Below, piece after piece: positions 16,065-26,600 of a DNA stretch of 64,000 nt. Where the stretch lies: the NCBI GenBank assembly GCA_023251235.1, contig JAHEZE010000001.1:1-64000 (forward strand). The letters run 5' to 3'. The translations under genes and the position numbers were made by a program. The stretch is from Sphingobacteriales bacterium (GTDB taxonomy: Bacteria > Bacteroidota > Bacteroidia > Chitinophagales > Chitinophagaceae). The notes beneath the pieces were generated by a model, which searched no databases, was not told where the DNA came from, and was given only the letters and a program-made list of their open reading frames with translations. Numbering within the stretch: position 1 is the first letter of the stretch; every line of letters starts with the position of its first letter.

Positions 16065-17696
16065 ATGAGTCTTGGTTACTTCAACTATCCTATGCCGGTA
16101 AATGAACCTGTGCTTTCTTATGCACCTGGCAGTAAAGAGAGAGAAACATTAAAAGCAACGCTTGCTAAATTAAAAAGTGAGCAGGTTGATGTACCGATGT
16201 ACATAGGAAGCAAAGAAGTACGTACAAATAAGAAAGTTGCAATTCACCCACCACATGAGATTGCTTATACATTGGGCTATTATTATGAAGGTGATGAAAG
16301 ACACGTGAAGCAGGCAATTGATGCTGCATTAGCTGCAAAAGAAGCATGGGCCAATATGAATTGGGAAAGCAGGGCGAACATTTTTTTAAAAGCAGCTGAT
16401 TTGATGGCTACGAAATATCGTCCGTACATGAATGGTACTACGATGCTTGGTCAAAGTAAGAATGCTTTCCAGGCGGAGATTGATGCTGCATGTGAGTTAA
16501 TTGATTTTCTGCGGTTCAATGTTCATTTTTTAAGTGAGATATATAAACAACAACCGATCAGCAGCACGGGCCTGCACAACAGAATGGAGTACCGTCCGCT
16601 GGAAGGATTTGTATTAGCCATAACACCTTTCAATTTTACAGCGATCGGAGGAAACCTTCCAACCAGTGCTGCCATGTGTGGGAATGTGGTCGTCTGGAAA
16701 GCGGCCCATACGCAAATTTATTCTGCACAAATGTTTATGAGGATATTAAAGGAAGCAGGCTTGCCGGATGGGGTTATTAATTTGATTTATGTTGACGGAC
16801 CAACATTAGGCAAGGTTTGTTTCAGTCATCGGGGTTTTGCAGGTGTTCATTTTACAGGTTCCACAGGAGTATTTAATTATATGTGGAAAACCATTGGTGA
16901 AAATTTGCCGATGTATAAATCCTATCCAAGAATAGTGGGAGAAACCGGAGGTAAAGATTTTGTCATTGCTCATAAGAGTGCCGATCCTGATGTTGTAGTT
17001 ACTGCCTTACTTCGTGGAGCATTCGAATATCAGGGGCAAAAATGTTCTGCTGCTTCAAGAGCTTATATTCCATCCAATATTGCAGATGAGGTAAAAAAGA
17101 AATTGATTGCCGGCGTAAAAAGTTTTAAGATGGGCAACCCTGAAGATTTTACCAATTTCATTAATGCAGTAATTGACGAAAAAAGTTTTGAAAGCATCAA
17201 GCAGTATATTGACAATGCAAAAAAAGACGAGAAAGCAGAAATTTGGGTAGGAGGGAAGTGTGATAAAAGAGAAGGTTATTTTATTCAACCCACTATCATT
17301 GAAGCTAAGAGCCCGAAATATGTTACGATGTGTGAGGAAATCTTTGGGCCGGTGTTAACAGTATATATATATAATGCCAGCCAATTTGAAAAAACTCTGG
17401 AACTTTTGGATAATACTTCTCCATATGCATTAACAGGAGCAGTGATTTCAAAAGACAGAAATGCAATTGAACTGGCTACAAACAAACTCAGGAATGCTGC
17501 CGGTAATTTTTATATTAATGATAAACCAACCGGCGCGGTGGTGGGTCAGCAACCATTTGGCGGGGCCAGAGCAAGTGGTACTAATGATAAAGCGGGAAGT
17601 ATTCTGAATCTTTACCGGTGGTTAAGTGCAAGAACAATTAAAGAAACATTTAATCCGCCTGCAGATTATAAATATCCTTTCATGCAGGATAAATAA
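16065..17696 (+). CDS. pruA: 1-pyrroline-5-carboxylate dehydrogenase
   Basis: This enzyme oxidises glutamate-gamma-semialdehyde (from proline) to glutamate with NAD+. The 543-residue product has the length of stand-alone P5C dehydrogenases. Aldehyde dehydrogenase landmarks: PFNFTAIGGNLP near residue 187, the NAD-binding FTGSTGVF near 264, GETGGKD holding the general base near 291, and GQKCSAASR with the catalytic Cys at residue 327. The C-terminus carries QPFGGARASGTNDKAG, typical of this subfamily. No PutA proline dehydrogenase domain is fused; a separate enzyme must supply P5C. It is probably cytosolic and monocistronic, following the repeat element after prfB. Confidence 0.95.
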   Translation: MSLGYFNYPMPVNEPVLSYAPGSKERETLKATLAKLKSEQVDVPMYIGSKEVRTNKKVAIHPPHEIAYTLGYYYEGDERHVKQAIDAALAAKEAWANMNWESRANIFLKAADLMATKYRPYMNGTTMLGQSKNAFQAEIDAACELIDFLRFNVHFLSEIYKQQPISSTGLHNRMEYRPLEGFVLAITPFNFTAIGGNLPTSAAMCGNVVVWKAAHTQIYSAQMFMRILKEAGLPDGVINLIYVDGPTLGKVCFSHRGFAGVHFTGSTGVFNYMWKTIGENLPMYKSYPRIVGETGGKDFVIAHKSADPDVVVTALLRGAFEYQGQKCSAASRAYIPSNIADEVKKKLIAGVKSFKMGNPEDFTNFINAVIDEKSFESIKQYIDNAKKDEKAEIWVGGKCDKREGYFIQPTIIEAKSPKYVTMCEEIFGPVLTVYIYNASQFEKTLELLDNTSPYALTGAVISKDRNAIELATNKLRNAAGNFYINDKPTGAVVGQQPFGGARASGTNDKAGSILNLYRWLSARTIKETFNPPADYKYPFMQDK

Positions 17697-17746
17697 ATTT
17701 CAGTTCCTTGCCGGAGCCTTTATTATTTTAGCAAAAAATTGAAAGA

Positions 17747-18256
17747 TTGAAATTAATTCTATCATCATCACAGTTAGCGATAACTATTAAACGCCTGGCA
17801 CACCAGGTGCTGGAAAATCATAGTGATATTGAGAATATTGTTTTCATTGGTCTTCAGCCCCGGGGGATTTTTCTTTCTGACCGGTTGGTAGAAGAAATAA
17901 AAAAAGAATTACCTGGAAGGAAGATACTTTATGGTAAACTGGATATTACATTTTACCGCGATGATGTTCGTAAAGAACTTCATAAGGCTAATCAGACAGA
18001 TATTCTGTTTTCAATAGAAGGAAAAAACGTTGTGCTCATTGATGATGTTCTTTATACCGGACGTACCATAAGGTCTGCCCTGGATGCTCTTCTTGGTTTT
18101 GGCCGCCCGGCAAAAGTTGAACTATGTGTATTGATTGATCGCCGCTTCAGCCGGCAATTCCCGATACAGCCAGACTATACAGGTAAAGCCATTGACTCCA
18201 TTGTAACACAAAAAGTGAAAGTAGAGTGGGCAAATGATGAAGTAGTCATTTACTGA
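17747..18256 (+). CDS. pyrR: PyrR: pyr regulator / uracil phosphoribosyltransferase
   Basis: This 169-residue type I PRTase has the PRPP loop VVLIDDVLYTGRTIRSA (about residues 98-114), the IGLQPRGIFLSDRL loop near 34-47 and DITFYRDD near 68, all characteristic of PyrR. PyrR binds pyr mRNA in some bacteria and has weak uracil phosphoribosyltransferase activity. The start must be TTG at 17747 (or ATT at 17738): an in-frame TAG at 17729-17731 excludes anything longer and no ATG fits. Its expected partner pyrB lies 16 kb downstream, on the far side of the SusCD block. Whether PyrR binds RNA in Bacteroidota is not established here. Confidence 0.92.
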   Translation: MKLILSSSQLAITIKRLAHQVLENHSDIENIVFIGLQPRGIFLSDRLVEEIKKELPGRKILYGKLDITFYRDDVRKELHKANQTDILFSIEGKNVVLIDDVLYTGRTIRSALDALLGFGRPAKVELCVLIDRRFSRQFPIQPDYTGKAIDSIVTQKVKVEWANDEVVIY

Positions 18257-18600
18257 TATTTTTTTTCAGTAAGTTAATTTAATGGGGATAAAATTTTTCA
18301 ACTTATTTTTAGACTATTGGCAGCCAATTAAGCTACAAATAATTCTTATCTGAAAATATTTAGTTTGAGTTTAAAATTTTAGTATTTCTCATTCTTTAAA
18401 AAGTAAAATGAAAATAGTAAATGAGTTAATTTAATGTGATAAAATTAACTTGAAAATTCTTGCAAAGTTTTCAATTTCAACATACTAAACCTAACACTTG
18501 TTAGGAAGTTTTAAAAAAAAATATATTTAAAAAGCTACACATTTGTCTTTTTTTACAGAACTTGCTGTAAGTCTGCTAATATTTAAAAACATTTTGCATT
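18257..18600 (+). promoter_or_regulatory. susC upstream region with direct repeat and dyad
   Basis: This is a gene-free 344-bp AT-rich region. AGTTAATTTAATG followed by GGGATAAAATT (18272-18295) recurs as AGTTAATTTAATG plus TGATAAAATT (18424-18446), a near-perfect direct repeat 152 bp apart. A dyad CCTAACA-CT-TGTTAGG sits at 18490-18505, about 95 bp before the susC ATG. These are candidate regulator sites; no sigma/anti-sigma, HTCS or other SusR-type regulator gene is present nearby. No clear -7 box was identified. Confidence 0.45.
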
Positions 18601-21600
18601 ATGAGAAAATTAAAACAAATCCTTGTCAAACCGACAAGAACGATCCCGATTTTTATTTTAATCCTGTTTGTAAGCCTTACTGCGACTGCGCAAAAACAGG
18701 TAACCGGAGTAGTTAAAGAGAATGGCTCTCCTGCAATTGGAGCTTCAATTTTAGTTAAAGGCACTTCAGTAGGTGCTTCCACTGGAACTAATGGAGCATT
18801 TACCATTACAGTGCCTGCCGGAAAAAGTATTCTGGTCATTTCTTCTATCGGTTTCGATACGAAAGAAGTGAATGTTTCGGCTGTTACAAACATTGAAGTA
18901 AACCTGGCAACGGCTACAAGCACTTTGAATGAAGTGGTTGTAACAGGTTACACTTCTCAGAAAAAGAAAGAAATTACAGGCTCAGTTGCTGTAGTTAACA
19001 TGAAAGATGTAAAGCAAACACCTGTTGGAACTGGTGAGGAAGCTTTACAAGGTCGTGCTGCGGGTGTTACTATTCTCAGTTCTGGTCAGCCCGGAGCCGC
19101 AAGTGATATCCGGATAAGAGGTATCACGGCATTTGGTAATAATTCACCACTTATTATCGTTGACGGTGTAAGAGGTAACCTGCATGATATTAATATTAAT
19201 GATATTGAGTCTATGCAAGTGTTGAAAGATGCATCTGCTGCTATATATGGTGTGGCAGGTTCTAACGGTGTTATTATTATTACTACAAGAAAAGGAAGAT
19301 CCGGGAAAGCTAAAATCAGTCTTGATGCATACGCTGGAACTGTAACCCGTGGTCCCGGATTCGACATGGCAAGCACACAGGAAGAAGCTAATGCTATTTG
19401 GCAACAACAGCGTAACTCGGGTATTACAAATCCCAGTAGCAAGCAATATGGAAGTGGCGCTACACCTGTTATCCCTGACTTTATTACTCCTTATGGAGTT
19501 TCAGGTGCTGGTCCCGATCCGTTAACTTATGATATTAACAGTAACCAAATAACAAGGGCCAATAAAATTGGTACAAACTGGTATAATGAAATTACCCGGA
19601 ATGCCCCGGTAAAAAACGTTAACTTATCAATAAGTTCGGGTAATGATAAAAGTTCTTACTTCTTTTCTGTGGGCTATCTTGATCAGCAAGGTATTGCCAG
19701 GTTCCAATATCAAAAAAGATATTCAGTAAGGGCAAATACACAGTTTACAATTAAGGATAAAATCCGTGTTGGGGAAAACGCTTATGTTTTTCAAAAAAGT
19801 AATCCTATTTATGGAAATCAGGGTGAAGGAAGTCCTTTTTCCGTTGCTTTTCGTGAAGACGCAATTATTCCTGTATATGATATAGTGGGAAATTTTGCCG
19901 GTACTAAATCTCAGGATTTAGGGAATGCACAAAATCCTTATGCTAACATTTACCGTTCCAAGGATAATAGAAATCATAATTGGGATATACAGGGAAATGT
20001 GTTTGCAGAATTTGATTTCCTGAAACATTTTACCATTCGTTCCAGCTATGGCGGTTTAGTTGATAATTATTCCTATTATTATTTTAACTATGTTGGTTAC
20101 GAAAATGCTGAAGGAAATACAGGTTCAAACTCTTTTCATGAAGGTGGAGGTTATAACACCAGCTGGACATTTACCAATACTTTAAATTATAGCAATACGT
20201 TTGGTAAGCATAATGTAAAAGGCCTTATCGGTACTGAAGCAGTTGAATATTATGGAAGAGGTATGGAGGCTGGAAGAAGCCAATATTTCTCAGAGAATCC
20301 AAATTTCTGGATACTTGATGCTGGTTCTCCCAGCGGTCAGTCGAATACTGGTTTTGCCTACCAAAGTTCGCTATGGTCACAGTTTGCAAGGGTGGAATAT
20401 GACTATGACGGAAAATATCTTTTGAACGCAAGTGTACGCAGGGATGGTTCATCCGTGTTTGCCGCAGATGTCAGATATGGTTATTTCCCTGCTGTTTCTG
20501 CCGCATGGAGAGTATCCCAGGAAGACTTTCTTAGAAATGTGTCATGGATCAATGATTTAAAATTACGATACAGTTGGGGTAAACTGGGTTCTGCCAGCAA
20601 CGTTAACAGTACTAATCCTTTTAATCTTTATGGCTCAAGCGCAGGCCATTCTTATTATGATATTGCAGGTAACAGTAATACTCCAGCGGCCGGTTTCAGA
20701 AGAAGTAATATCGGAAACCCTGAAACAACATGGGAGGGTGATATCATTTCTAACGTAGGGTTAGATGCAACTCTCTTTAAGAATAAATTTGATTTCACCT
20801 TTGATTTTTACAAAAAGAAAGTCAGTGGATTATTATTCGATGCTTCCGGAACACAATATGACAGGATATTTACAGGTGATGTAACACTCCCCAAAGTGAA
20901 TATTGGCGATATGCAAAATACCGGGATCGATTTTAGCGCTACCTATCATGGTACTATAAACAAGGATATGAAATTTGATGTAACGGGTAGTATGACTACT
21001 TATCACAATCAAATCATTCATATACCCGGTGTTCCTTTCTTCAATGGACCCACAATCAGAAATTTTTCTCCAACACGCAACCAGGAGGGACATCCTGTAG
21101 GAGCTTTCTTCGGTTACCAGGTTGTTGGTCTTTTTCAAAGTGCAGCAGATGTTGCCAGCTCTCCAACACAGAATGATGCGGCTCCTGGATTATTCAAATA
21201 TGCGGATATAAACGGGGATAAAAAAATAGATGGTGATGACCGTACATATCTTGGCGATCCAAATCCAAGTTTTACTTATGGGTTAAACATTTCATTTAGT
21301 TATAAAAACTTTGATTTCTCTACTTTCTTCTTTGGTTCTAAAGGGAATGATGTTTTTGATAATACAAAAACTTTTACTGACTTCCCTGATTTCTTTAAAG
21401 GTGGTTTGAGAAGAGATGTTGCACTTAATGCATGGACGCCAACAAACACTAATACTTCTATCCCAAAATTGAGAACAACAGGAGGATTTAGTACTGACAA
21501 TGTGGCCAACAGTTACTATATCAGCAAGGGATCTTATATGCGTAATAAACAAATGCAAATTGGTTATGTTTTTCCAACAAATTTGCTTTCAAAAATTGGT

Positions 21601-21777
21601 ATTGATAGGTTACGTATTTATGCGCAGGGTACTAATTTGTTTACTATTACCAAGTACACGGGTCTGGATCCTGAACTACAAAGCAGTGATATAGGAAATA
21701 CCGTTGGGTTTGGTATCGATAATGGTAACTATCCGCATACGCCAGGTATTCTTTTTGGTATAAACCTTAATTTTTAA
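18601..21777 (+). CDS. SusC/RagA-family TonB-dependent outer-membrane transporter
   Basis: This 1058-residue protein has a signal peptide (1-31, ending TATAQ), a CarboxypepD_reg-like beta-sandwich (about 33-110, QVTGVVKENGSPAIGASILV), a TonB-box region (NEVVVTGYTSQ), a plug domain (about 125-230) with the SusC signature DASAAIYGVAGSNGVIIITTRKG, and a long beta-barrel ending in GILFGINLNF with a terminal Phe. It moves oligosaccharides or other large nutrients across the outer membrane with energy from TonB. It is followed 19 bp later by susD, the usual pair. The downstream GH16 suggests a beta-glucan, but the ligand cannot be read from the receptor. Confidence 0.95.
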   Translation: MRKLKQILVKPTRTIPIFILILFVSLTATAQKQVTGVVKENGSPAIGASILVKGTSVGASTGTNGAFTITVPAGKSILVISSIGFDTKEVNVSAVTNIEVNLATATSTLNEVVVTGYTSQKKKEITGSVAVVNMKDVKQTPVGTGEEALQGRAAGVTILSSGQPGAASDIRIRGITAFGNNSPLIIVDGVRGNLHDININDIESMQVLKDASAAIYGVAGSNGVIIITTRKGRSGKAKISLDAYAGTVTRGPGFDMASTQEEANAIWQQQRNSGITNPSSKQYGSGATPVIPDFITPYGVSGAGPDPLTYDINSNQITRANKIGTNWYNEITRNAPVKNVNLSISSGNDKSSYFFSVGYLDQQGIARFQYQKRYSVRANTQFTIKDKIRVGENAYVFQKSNPIYGNQGEGSPFSVAFREDAIIPVYDIVGNFAGTKSQDLGNAQNPYANIYRSKDNRNHNWDIQGNVFAEFDFLKHFTIRSSYGGLVDNYSYYYFNYVGYENAEGNTGSNSFHEGGGYNTSWTFTNTLNYSNTFGKHNVKGLIGTEAVEYYGRGMEAGRSQYFSENPNFWILDAGSPSGQSNTGFAYQSSLWSQFARVEYDYDGKYLLNASVRRDGSSVFAADVRYGYFPAVSAAWRVSQEDFLRNVSWINDLKLRYSWGKLGSASNVNSTNPFNLYGSSAGHSYYDIAGNSNTPAAGFRRSNIGNPETTWEGDIISNVGLDATLFKNKFDFTFDFYKKKVSGLLFDASGTQYDRIFTGDVTLPKVNIGDMQNTGIDFSATYHGTINKDMKFDVTGSMTTYHNQIIHIPGVPFFNGPTIRNFSPTRNQEGHPVGAFFGYQVVGLFQSAADVASSPTQNDAAPGLFKYADINGDKKIDGDDRTYLGDPNPSFTYGLNISFSYKNFDFSTFFFGSKGNDVFDNTKTFTDFPDFFKGGLRRDVALNAWTPTNTNTSIPKLRTTGGFSTDNVANSYYISKGSYMRNKQMQIGYVFPTNLLSKIGIDRLRIYAQGTNLFTITKYTGLDPELQSSDIGNTVGFGIDNGNYPHTPGILFGINLNF

Positions 21778-21796
21778 ATTCTTAAAAATTCTCTAT

Positions 21797-23572
21797 ATGA
21801 AACTTAAAAAAATAATATATAAACTGGCAATTCCTGCAAGCCTTTTGCTACTCGTTCTTTTTGTAGCTTGTAAGAAGAGTTTTTTAGAAAAACCGCCATT
21901 AGGAACCTTAAACCCTGAAATATTGGCGACCGAGAAAGGTGTTAATGGGTTATTAATAGGGGCTTATTCCCTTGTTGATGGAGAAGGTGCATCCGGCGAT
22001 GGTTTTGCCTCAGGCGCTTCTAACTGGGTATATGGCGGCGTAGCAAGTGATGATGCCTACAAGGGATCAGATCCTACTGACGTAGCTGTGGCAGCACCCT
22101 TTGAAGAATGGGTATCATTAGATGCAAACAATGGCGCTATACCTCAGAAATGGAGTCTTTGCTATGCCGGTGCTCAGCGTTGTAACGATGTAATAAATAC
22201 ACTTGCAATTGCAACGGGTATTTCGGCCCCAAAGGCGACAGCTATTGAAGCTCAGGCTCGTTTTTTAAGGGCTTACTATCACATGGAATTAAAGAAATGT
22301 TTTAACAATATTATTTATGCTGATGAAACTGTGAATCCTCAGAATATTGATGTTGACAATTTAACAGATGTGTGGCCAAAAATTGAAAATGACTTAACAT
22401 TTGCTGTTGCCAATTTGCCCGCTACATGGAGTGAGGTAGGAAGAGCAAATTCATGGGCAGCAAAAGCATTACTGGCAAAGGCATATATGTTTGAAAAGAA
22501 GTATTCCACTGCTTATCCTATACTTCAGGATATAATTGCCAATGGAAAAACATCTGGTGGTATAAAGTATAAGTTGTTCGATAACTTTTATTCAAACTTT
22601 AATCCGGCACAAAAGAACGGTTCTGAATCTGTTTTTGCAGCACAAACTTCTGTTCACGACGGATCTTCTGTAGATTGGGGTGGTGATCCCAATGGTAATT
22701 ATGGCGATATTCTAAACTTTCCTTACACAGGAGGTCCGGGTGCATGCTGCGGTTTTTATAATCCATCACAGGATCTTGCCAATGCTTTCAAGACTGATGC
22801 AAATGGCCTTCCTTTGTTAGATACATGGTACACCGGCAATAATGTTAGCGCTGAATCTGGAACATCCTATGCAGGAAATTTGGACCCAAGAATTGACTGG
22901 ACGATGGGCAGACCTGGAATTCCTTACCTTGATTGGGGTATACATCCCGGAATTGACTGGATAAGGAACCCCGCAAATGATGGTAATAAAAGCCCGTTAA
23001 AAAATGTGTATGCTGCTTCGCAAAAAGATGCATTTACAGATGTGGGCAGTGCCTATTGGGGACCTACCGAGTTAGTTGCTAATAATGTAAATATTATACG
23101 CTTTGCTGATGTAAAATTATGGGCTGCAGAATGTGCAGCAGATGCTAATGATTTAACGGCTGCAAAGAATTATGTTAACGATGTTCGTAACAGGGCTAAG
23201 AATTCAGCCTGGGTGAAAACCGGCAATTACGATGCTTCTACAGCAAGCTATACCTCAGGTGCGAATGCTGCTACTTATAAAGTTGAGCCATATACCAGCT
23301 TCGCTGATAAGGCAACTGCTGTGAAGGCAATCCAGTTTGAAAGAAGACTTGAATTAGCAATGGAAGGTAATCGCTTCTTCGATCTGGTAAGATGGGATAT
23401 AGCTGCGCCTGTTATTAACGCATTTATTGCCAGGGAAAAATCATTCAGGCCATTAAAGTTAAATGCAAATTTTGTGGCTCCTAAGAATAATTATTTCCCT
23501 ATTCCACAGGGAGAAATTGATAACATGAATGCAGACGGGAAAAAACGTTTAACCCAAAACACCGGTTATTAG
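21797..23572 (+). CDS. SusD/RagB-family surface lipoprotein
   Basis: This 591-residue lipoprotein has its lipobox LFVAC at Cys25, followed by KKSFLEKPPLGT, the usual SusD opening. The alpha-helical TPR-like core includes RCNDVINTL, AQARFLRAYYHMEL (about residue 150) and SWAAKALLAKAYMF; the C-terminal part has LWAAECAADAND, the ERRLELAMEGNRFFDLVRW motif (about residues 513-531) and YFPIPQGEID near the end. SusD caps the SusC pore and captures ligand at the cell surface. It is co-transcribed with susC; a strong terminator lies 32 bp after the stop. Confidence 0.95.
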   Translation: MKLKKIIYKLAIPASLLLLVLFVACKKSFLEKPPLGTLNPEILATEKGVNGLLIGAYSLVDGEGASGDGFASGASNWVYGGVASDDAYKGSDPTDVAVAAPFEEWVSLDANNGAIPQKWSLCYAGAQRCNDVINTLAIATGISAPKATAIEAQARFLRAYYHMELKKCFNNIIYADETVNPQNIDVDNLTDVWPKIENDLTFAVANLPATWSEVGRANSWAAKALLAKAYMFEKKYSTAYPILQDIIANGKTSGGIKYKLFDNFYSNFNPAQKNGSESVFAAQTSVHDGSSVDWGGDPNGNYGDILNFPYTGGPGACCGFYNPSQDLANAFKTDANGLPLLDTWYTGNNVSAESGTSYAGNLDPRIDWTMGRPGIPYLDWGIHPGIDWIRNPANDGNKSPLKNVYAASQKDAFTDVGSAYWGPTELVANNVNIIRFADVKLWAAECAADANDLTAAKNYVNDVRNRAKNSAWVKTGNYDASTASYTSGANAATYKVEPYTSFADKATAVKAIQFERRLELAMEGNRFFDLVRWDIAAPVINAFIAREKSFRPLKLNANFVAPKNNYFPIPQGEIDNMNADGKKRLTQNTGY

Positions 23573-23603
23573 TATTAAATAAAGTTCTTAATAATTATTT
23601 ATT

Positions 23604-23638
23604 GAGAGGTAGAGTATCAATACTCTGCCTCTTTTTTG
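23604..23638 (+). terminator. strong intrinsic terminator after susD
   Basis: AGAGGTAGAGTAT (23605-23617) pairs with ATACTCTGCCTCT (23620-23632), 13 pairs with one T-G wobble, followed by a run of T. It separates the susCD message from the FG-GAP gene starting at 23673, so the latter needs its own promoter or readthrough. Confidence 0.88.
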
Positions 23639-23672
23639 TAATACTGTTTCTTTCTATCCAAAAGTATTTTTA

Positions 23673-26600
23673 ATGAAAACTATAAATGGGTTATTCTTTG
23701 TTCTTATAATAGTATGTATCGCATCATGCCGCAATAAGAAACCTTTATTTCAATTAATTTCTTCAAAACATTCAGGAATTCATTTTGCAAACAGCATTGT
23801 AGAAAATGATTCTGTCAATCCTATAGATCTCACCAACATTTATAATGGTGGAGGAGTTGGCGTGGGTGACTTTAATAACGATGGGTTGGAAGATTTATAT
23901 TTTACAGGTAACCAGGTATCAAACGGCCTATATATAAATAAGGGAAATTTCGAATTTGAAGATATAACAGATAAAGCCAATGTAGGCGGTAATAGCAGAT
24001 GGAGCCGGGGCGTCTCTGTTGTTGACCTTAATAATGATGGTTGGGAAGATATATATGTGAGTGCAACTATTTTAAAAGAACCGGATAAAAGAAAAAATCT
24101 TTTATATATTAACCAGGGTATTGATAAAACCGGCATTCCGCACTTTAAAGAAATGGCCGCCGAATATGGATTGGATGATACCACTCACACCACTATGGCT
24201 GCATTTTTTGATTATGATGGCGATGGAGATCTTGATGTTTACTTAGTCGTTAATCAAATTATTAAAGGCAATAACCCTTCTTCTTTCCGCCCTAAAATTA
24301 AAGATGGTTCATATCCAAGTACAGGAAGATTGTACAGGAATGATTGGGATAATAATTTAAACCATCCGGTATTTTCTGATGTTACCAAACAAGCAGGCGT
24401 GAGTATTGAAGGGTATGGTCATAGTGTAAATATTGCTGATTTTAACAATGATGGCTGGAAAGATATTTTTGTTGCCAATGACTTTAACTCGAATGATTTG
24501 CTGTATATAAACAACCATGACGGGACTTTTACAGATAAAGCTTCTGTTTATTTTAAGCACACTTCAGCAAATGGAATGGGTGCTGATGTGATAGATATTA
24601 ATAATGACGGGTTATCTGATATTGTAGAGCTTGATATGAATCCGGAAGATAACTACCGTAAAAAAATGATGATGAGTGCAAATAGCTACCAGACTTATCA
24701 GAACAGCGATTATTTCGGATATCAATATCAGTATGTAAGAAACACTTTACAACTAAACCAGGGTGAAAGAGTAAATAATAATGATTCAATCGGAGACCCG
24801 GTTTTTAGTGACATAAGTTTCTATTCCGGCATAGCTGAAACCGACTGGAGCTGGACTCCCCTGGTAACAGATTTTGATAATGACGGATATCGTGATATTA
24901 TTATTTCCAATGGATTTCCAAGAGATGTTACAGATCATGACTTCATCGCATTCCGCAAACAATCGAGTACGATTGCTTCACAGGATTTTACTTTATCTCA
25001 AATCCCCCAGGTGAAGTTGCATAATTATGCTTTTCATAATAACGGAGATTTAACCTTCAAAAATTTTACTGATCGATGGGGATTTTCAACACCCTCATTT
25101 TCCAATGGCGCTGCGTATGCAGATCTTGACAATGACGGCGACATGGATGTAATAATAAATAATATTAACGATGAAGCATTTGTTTATAAGAATACACTGA
25201 TGGATTCCAAAGAAAAAAATCAGCATTATCTTACTGTTAAATTAAAAGGAGATCCAAAAAACAGGGACGGCTTTGGCGCCTGGCTCAAAATTTTTTACGG
25301 CGATAAAAAACAGGTATTCGAACAATCCCCATACCGCGGGTATTTATCAAGCATTGACAATCGGCCTCATTTTGGATTAGGTACCACGTCAAAGATTGAT
25401 TCCTTGATTGTAATATGGCCGGACAGCCGCGAACAAATTATTAAAAATATATCTGCCGATCAGATGATCACCGTTGACATTAAAAATGCAGATCGAATAC
25501 ATGATTGGCATAAACCCATTAAAACAACGAATAGCATATTCAGGGAAATAACTGATTCGCTAAAAATAAACTATACAAACAGGGGAAGAGATTTTGTGGA
25601 TTTTAATATTCAAAAATTATTGCCTCATAAATTTTCCGAATTCGGTCCGGCATTGGCCGTTGGCGATGTAAATGGTGACGGATTGGATGATATCGTTGTC
25701 GGTGAATCTGCCGGATTTAGTTCTTCCATTCTTATGCAGCAAAAAAACGGAACATTTATTCAAAAAGATTTAATGCCGGCGGTAACACCTCAAACTAAAA
25801 CTTGGGACGATGAAGGTATTTCTCTGTTTGATGCAGATAGTGACGGAGATCTCGATATTTATATTGCAAGCGGGGGCTATCAAAGCCCGGCTAATAGCGC
25901 TGCATACATGGACAAACTTTTCATTAACGATGCGAAAGGAAATTTTAGTTTAGATACGACTGCATTACCAAAGAATTTTACAAGTAAATCCTGCGTCCGG
26001 GTTACTGATTTTGATCATGATGGCGACCTTGACTTGTTTGTTGCCGGAAGAGTAGAACCTTCCTTTTATCCCAGGCCCGTTTCCAGTTACATTTATCGGA
26101 ACGATACAAAAAACGGAGTGATAAAATTTACAGATGTTACTTCTTCTGTGGCACCCTCACTGCAGAATATTGGTCTTATATGCGATGCCGTATGGACGGA
26201 TTTCGATAACGATGGCTGGCAAGATCTTATTTTAGCCGGGGAATGGATGCCAATCACTTTTTTAAAGAATGTAAATGGTTCTTTTAAAAATATTACTTCA
26301 TCTTCCAATGTTCAAAATAAAAAAGGCTGGTGGACAAGCATTTTACCCGGCGATTTTGATAATGATGGCGATATAGATTATGTCGTTGGTAACTTAGGCT
26401 TAAATTCTTTTTTCAGGGCAAGCGATCGGTATCCGGTCAGCATTTATGCTAAAGATTTTGATAATAACGGAAGTTTTGATGCAATACCAAGTTTGTATCT
26501 TCCCACTTCTCAGGAAGATACCGTAAAAAGAGAGTTTCCGGTGCACATGAGGGATGACATCATTAAACAAATGATTTACTTCCGTTCAAAATTTCAGAAT

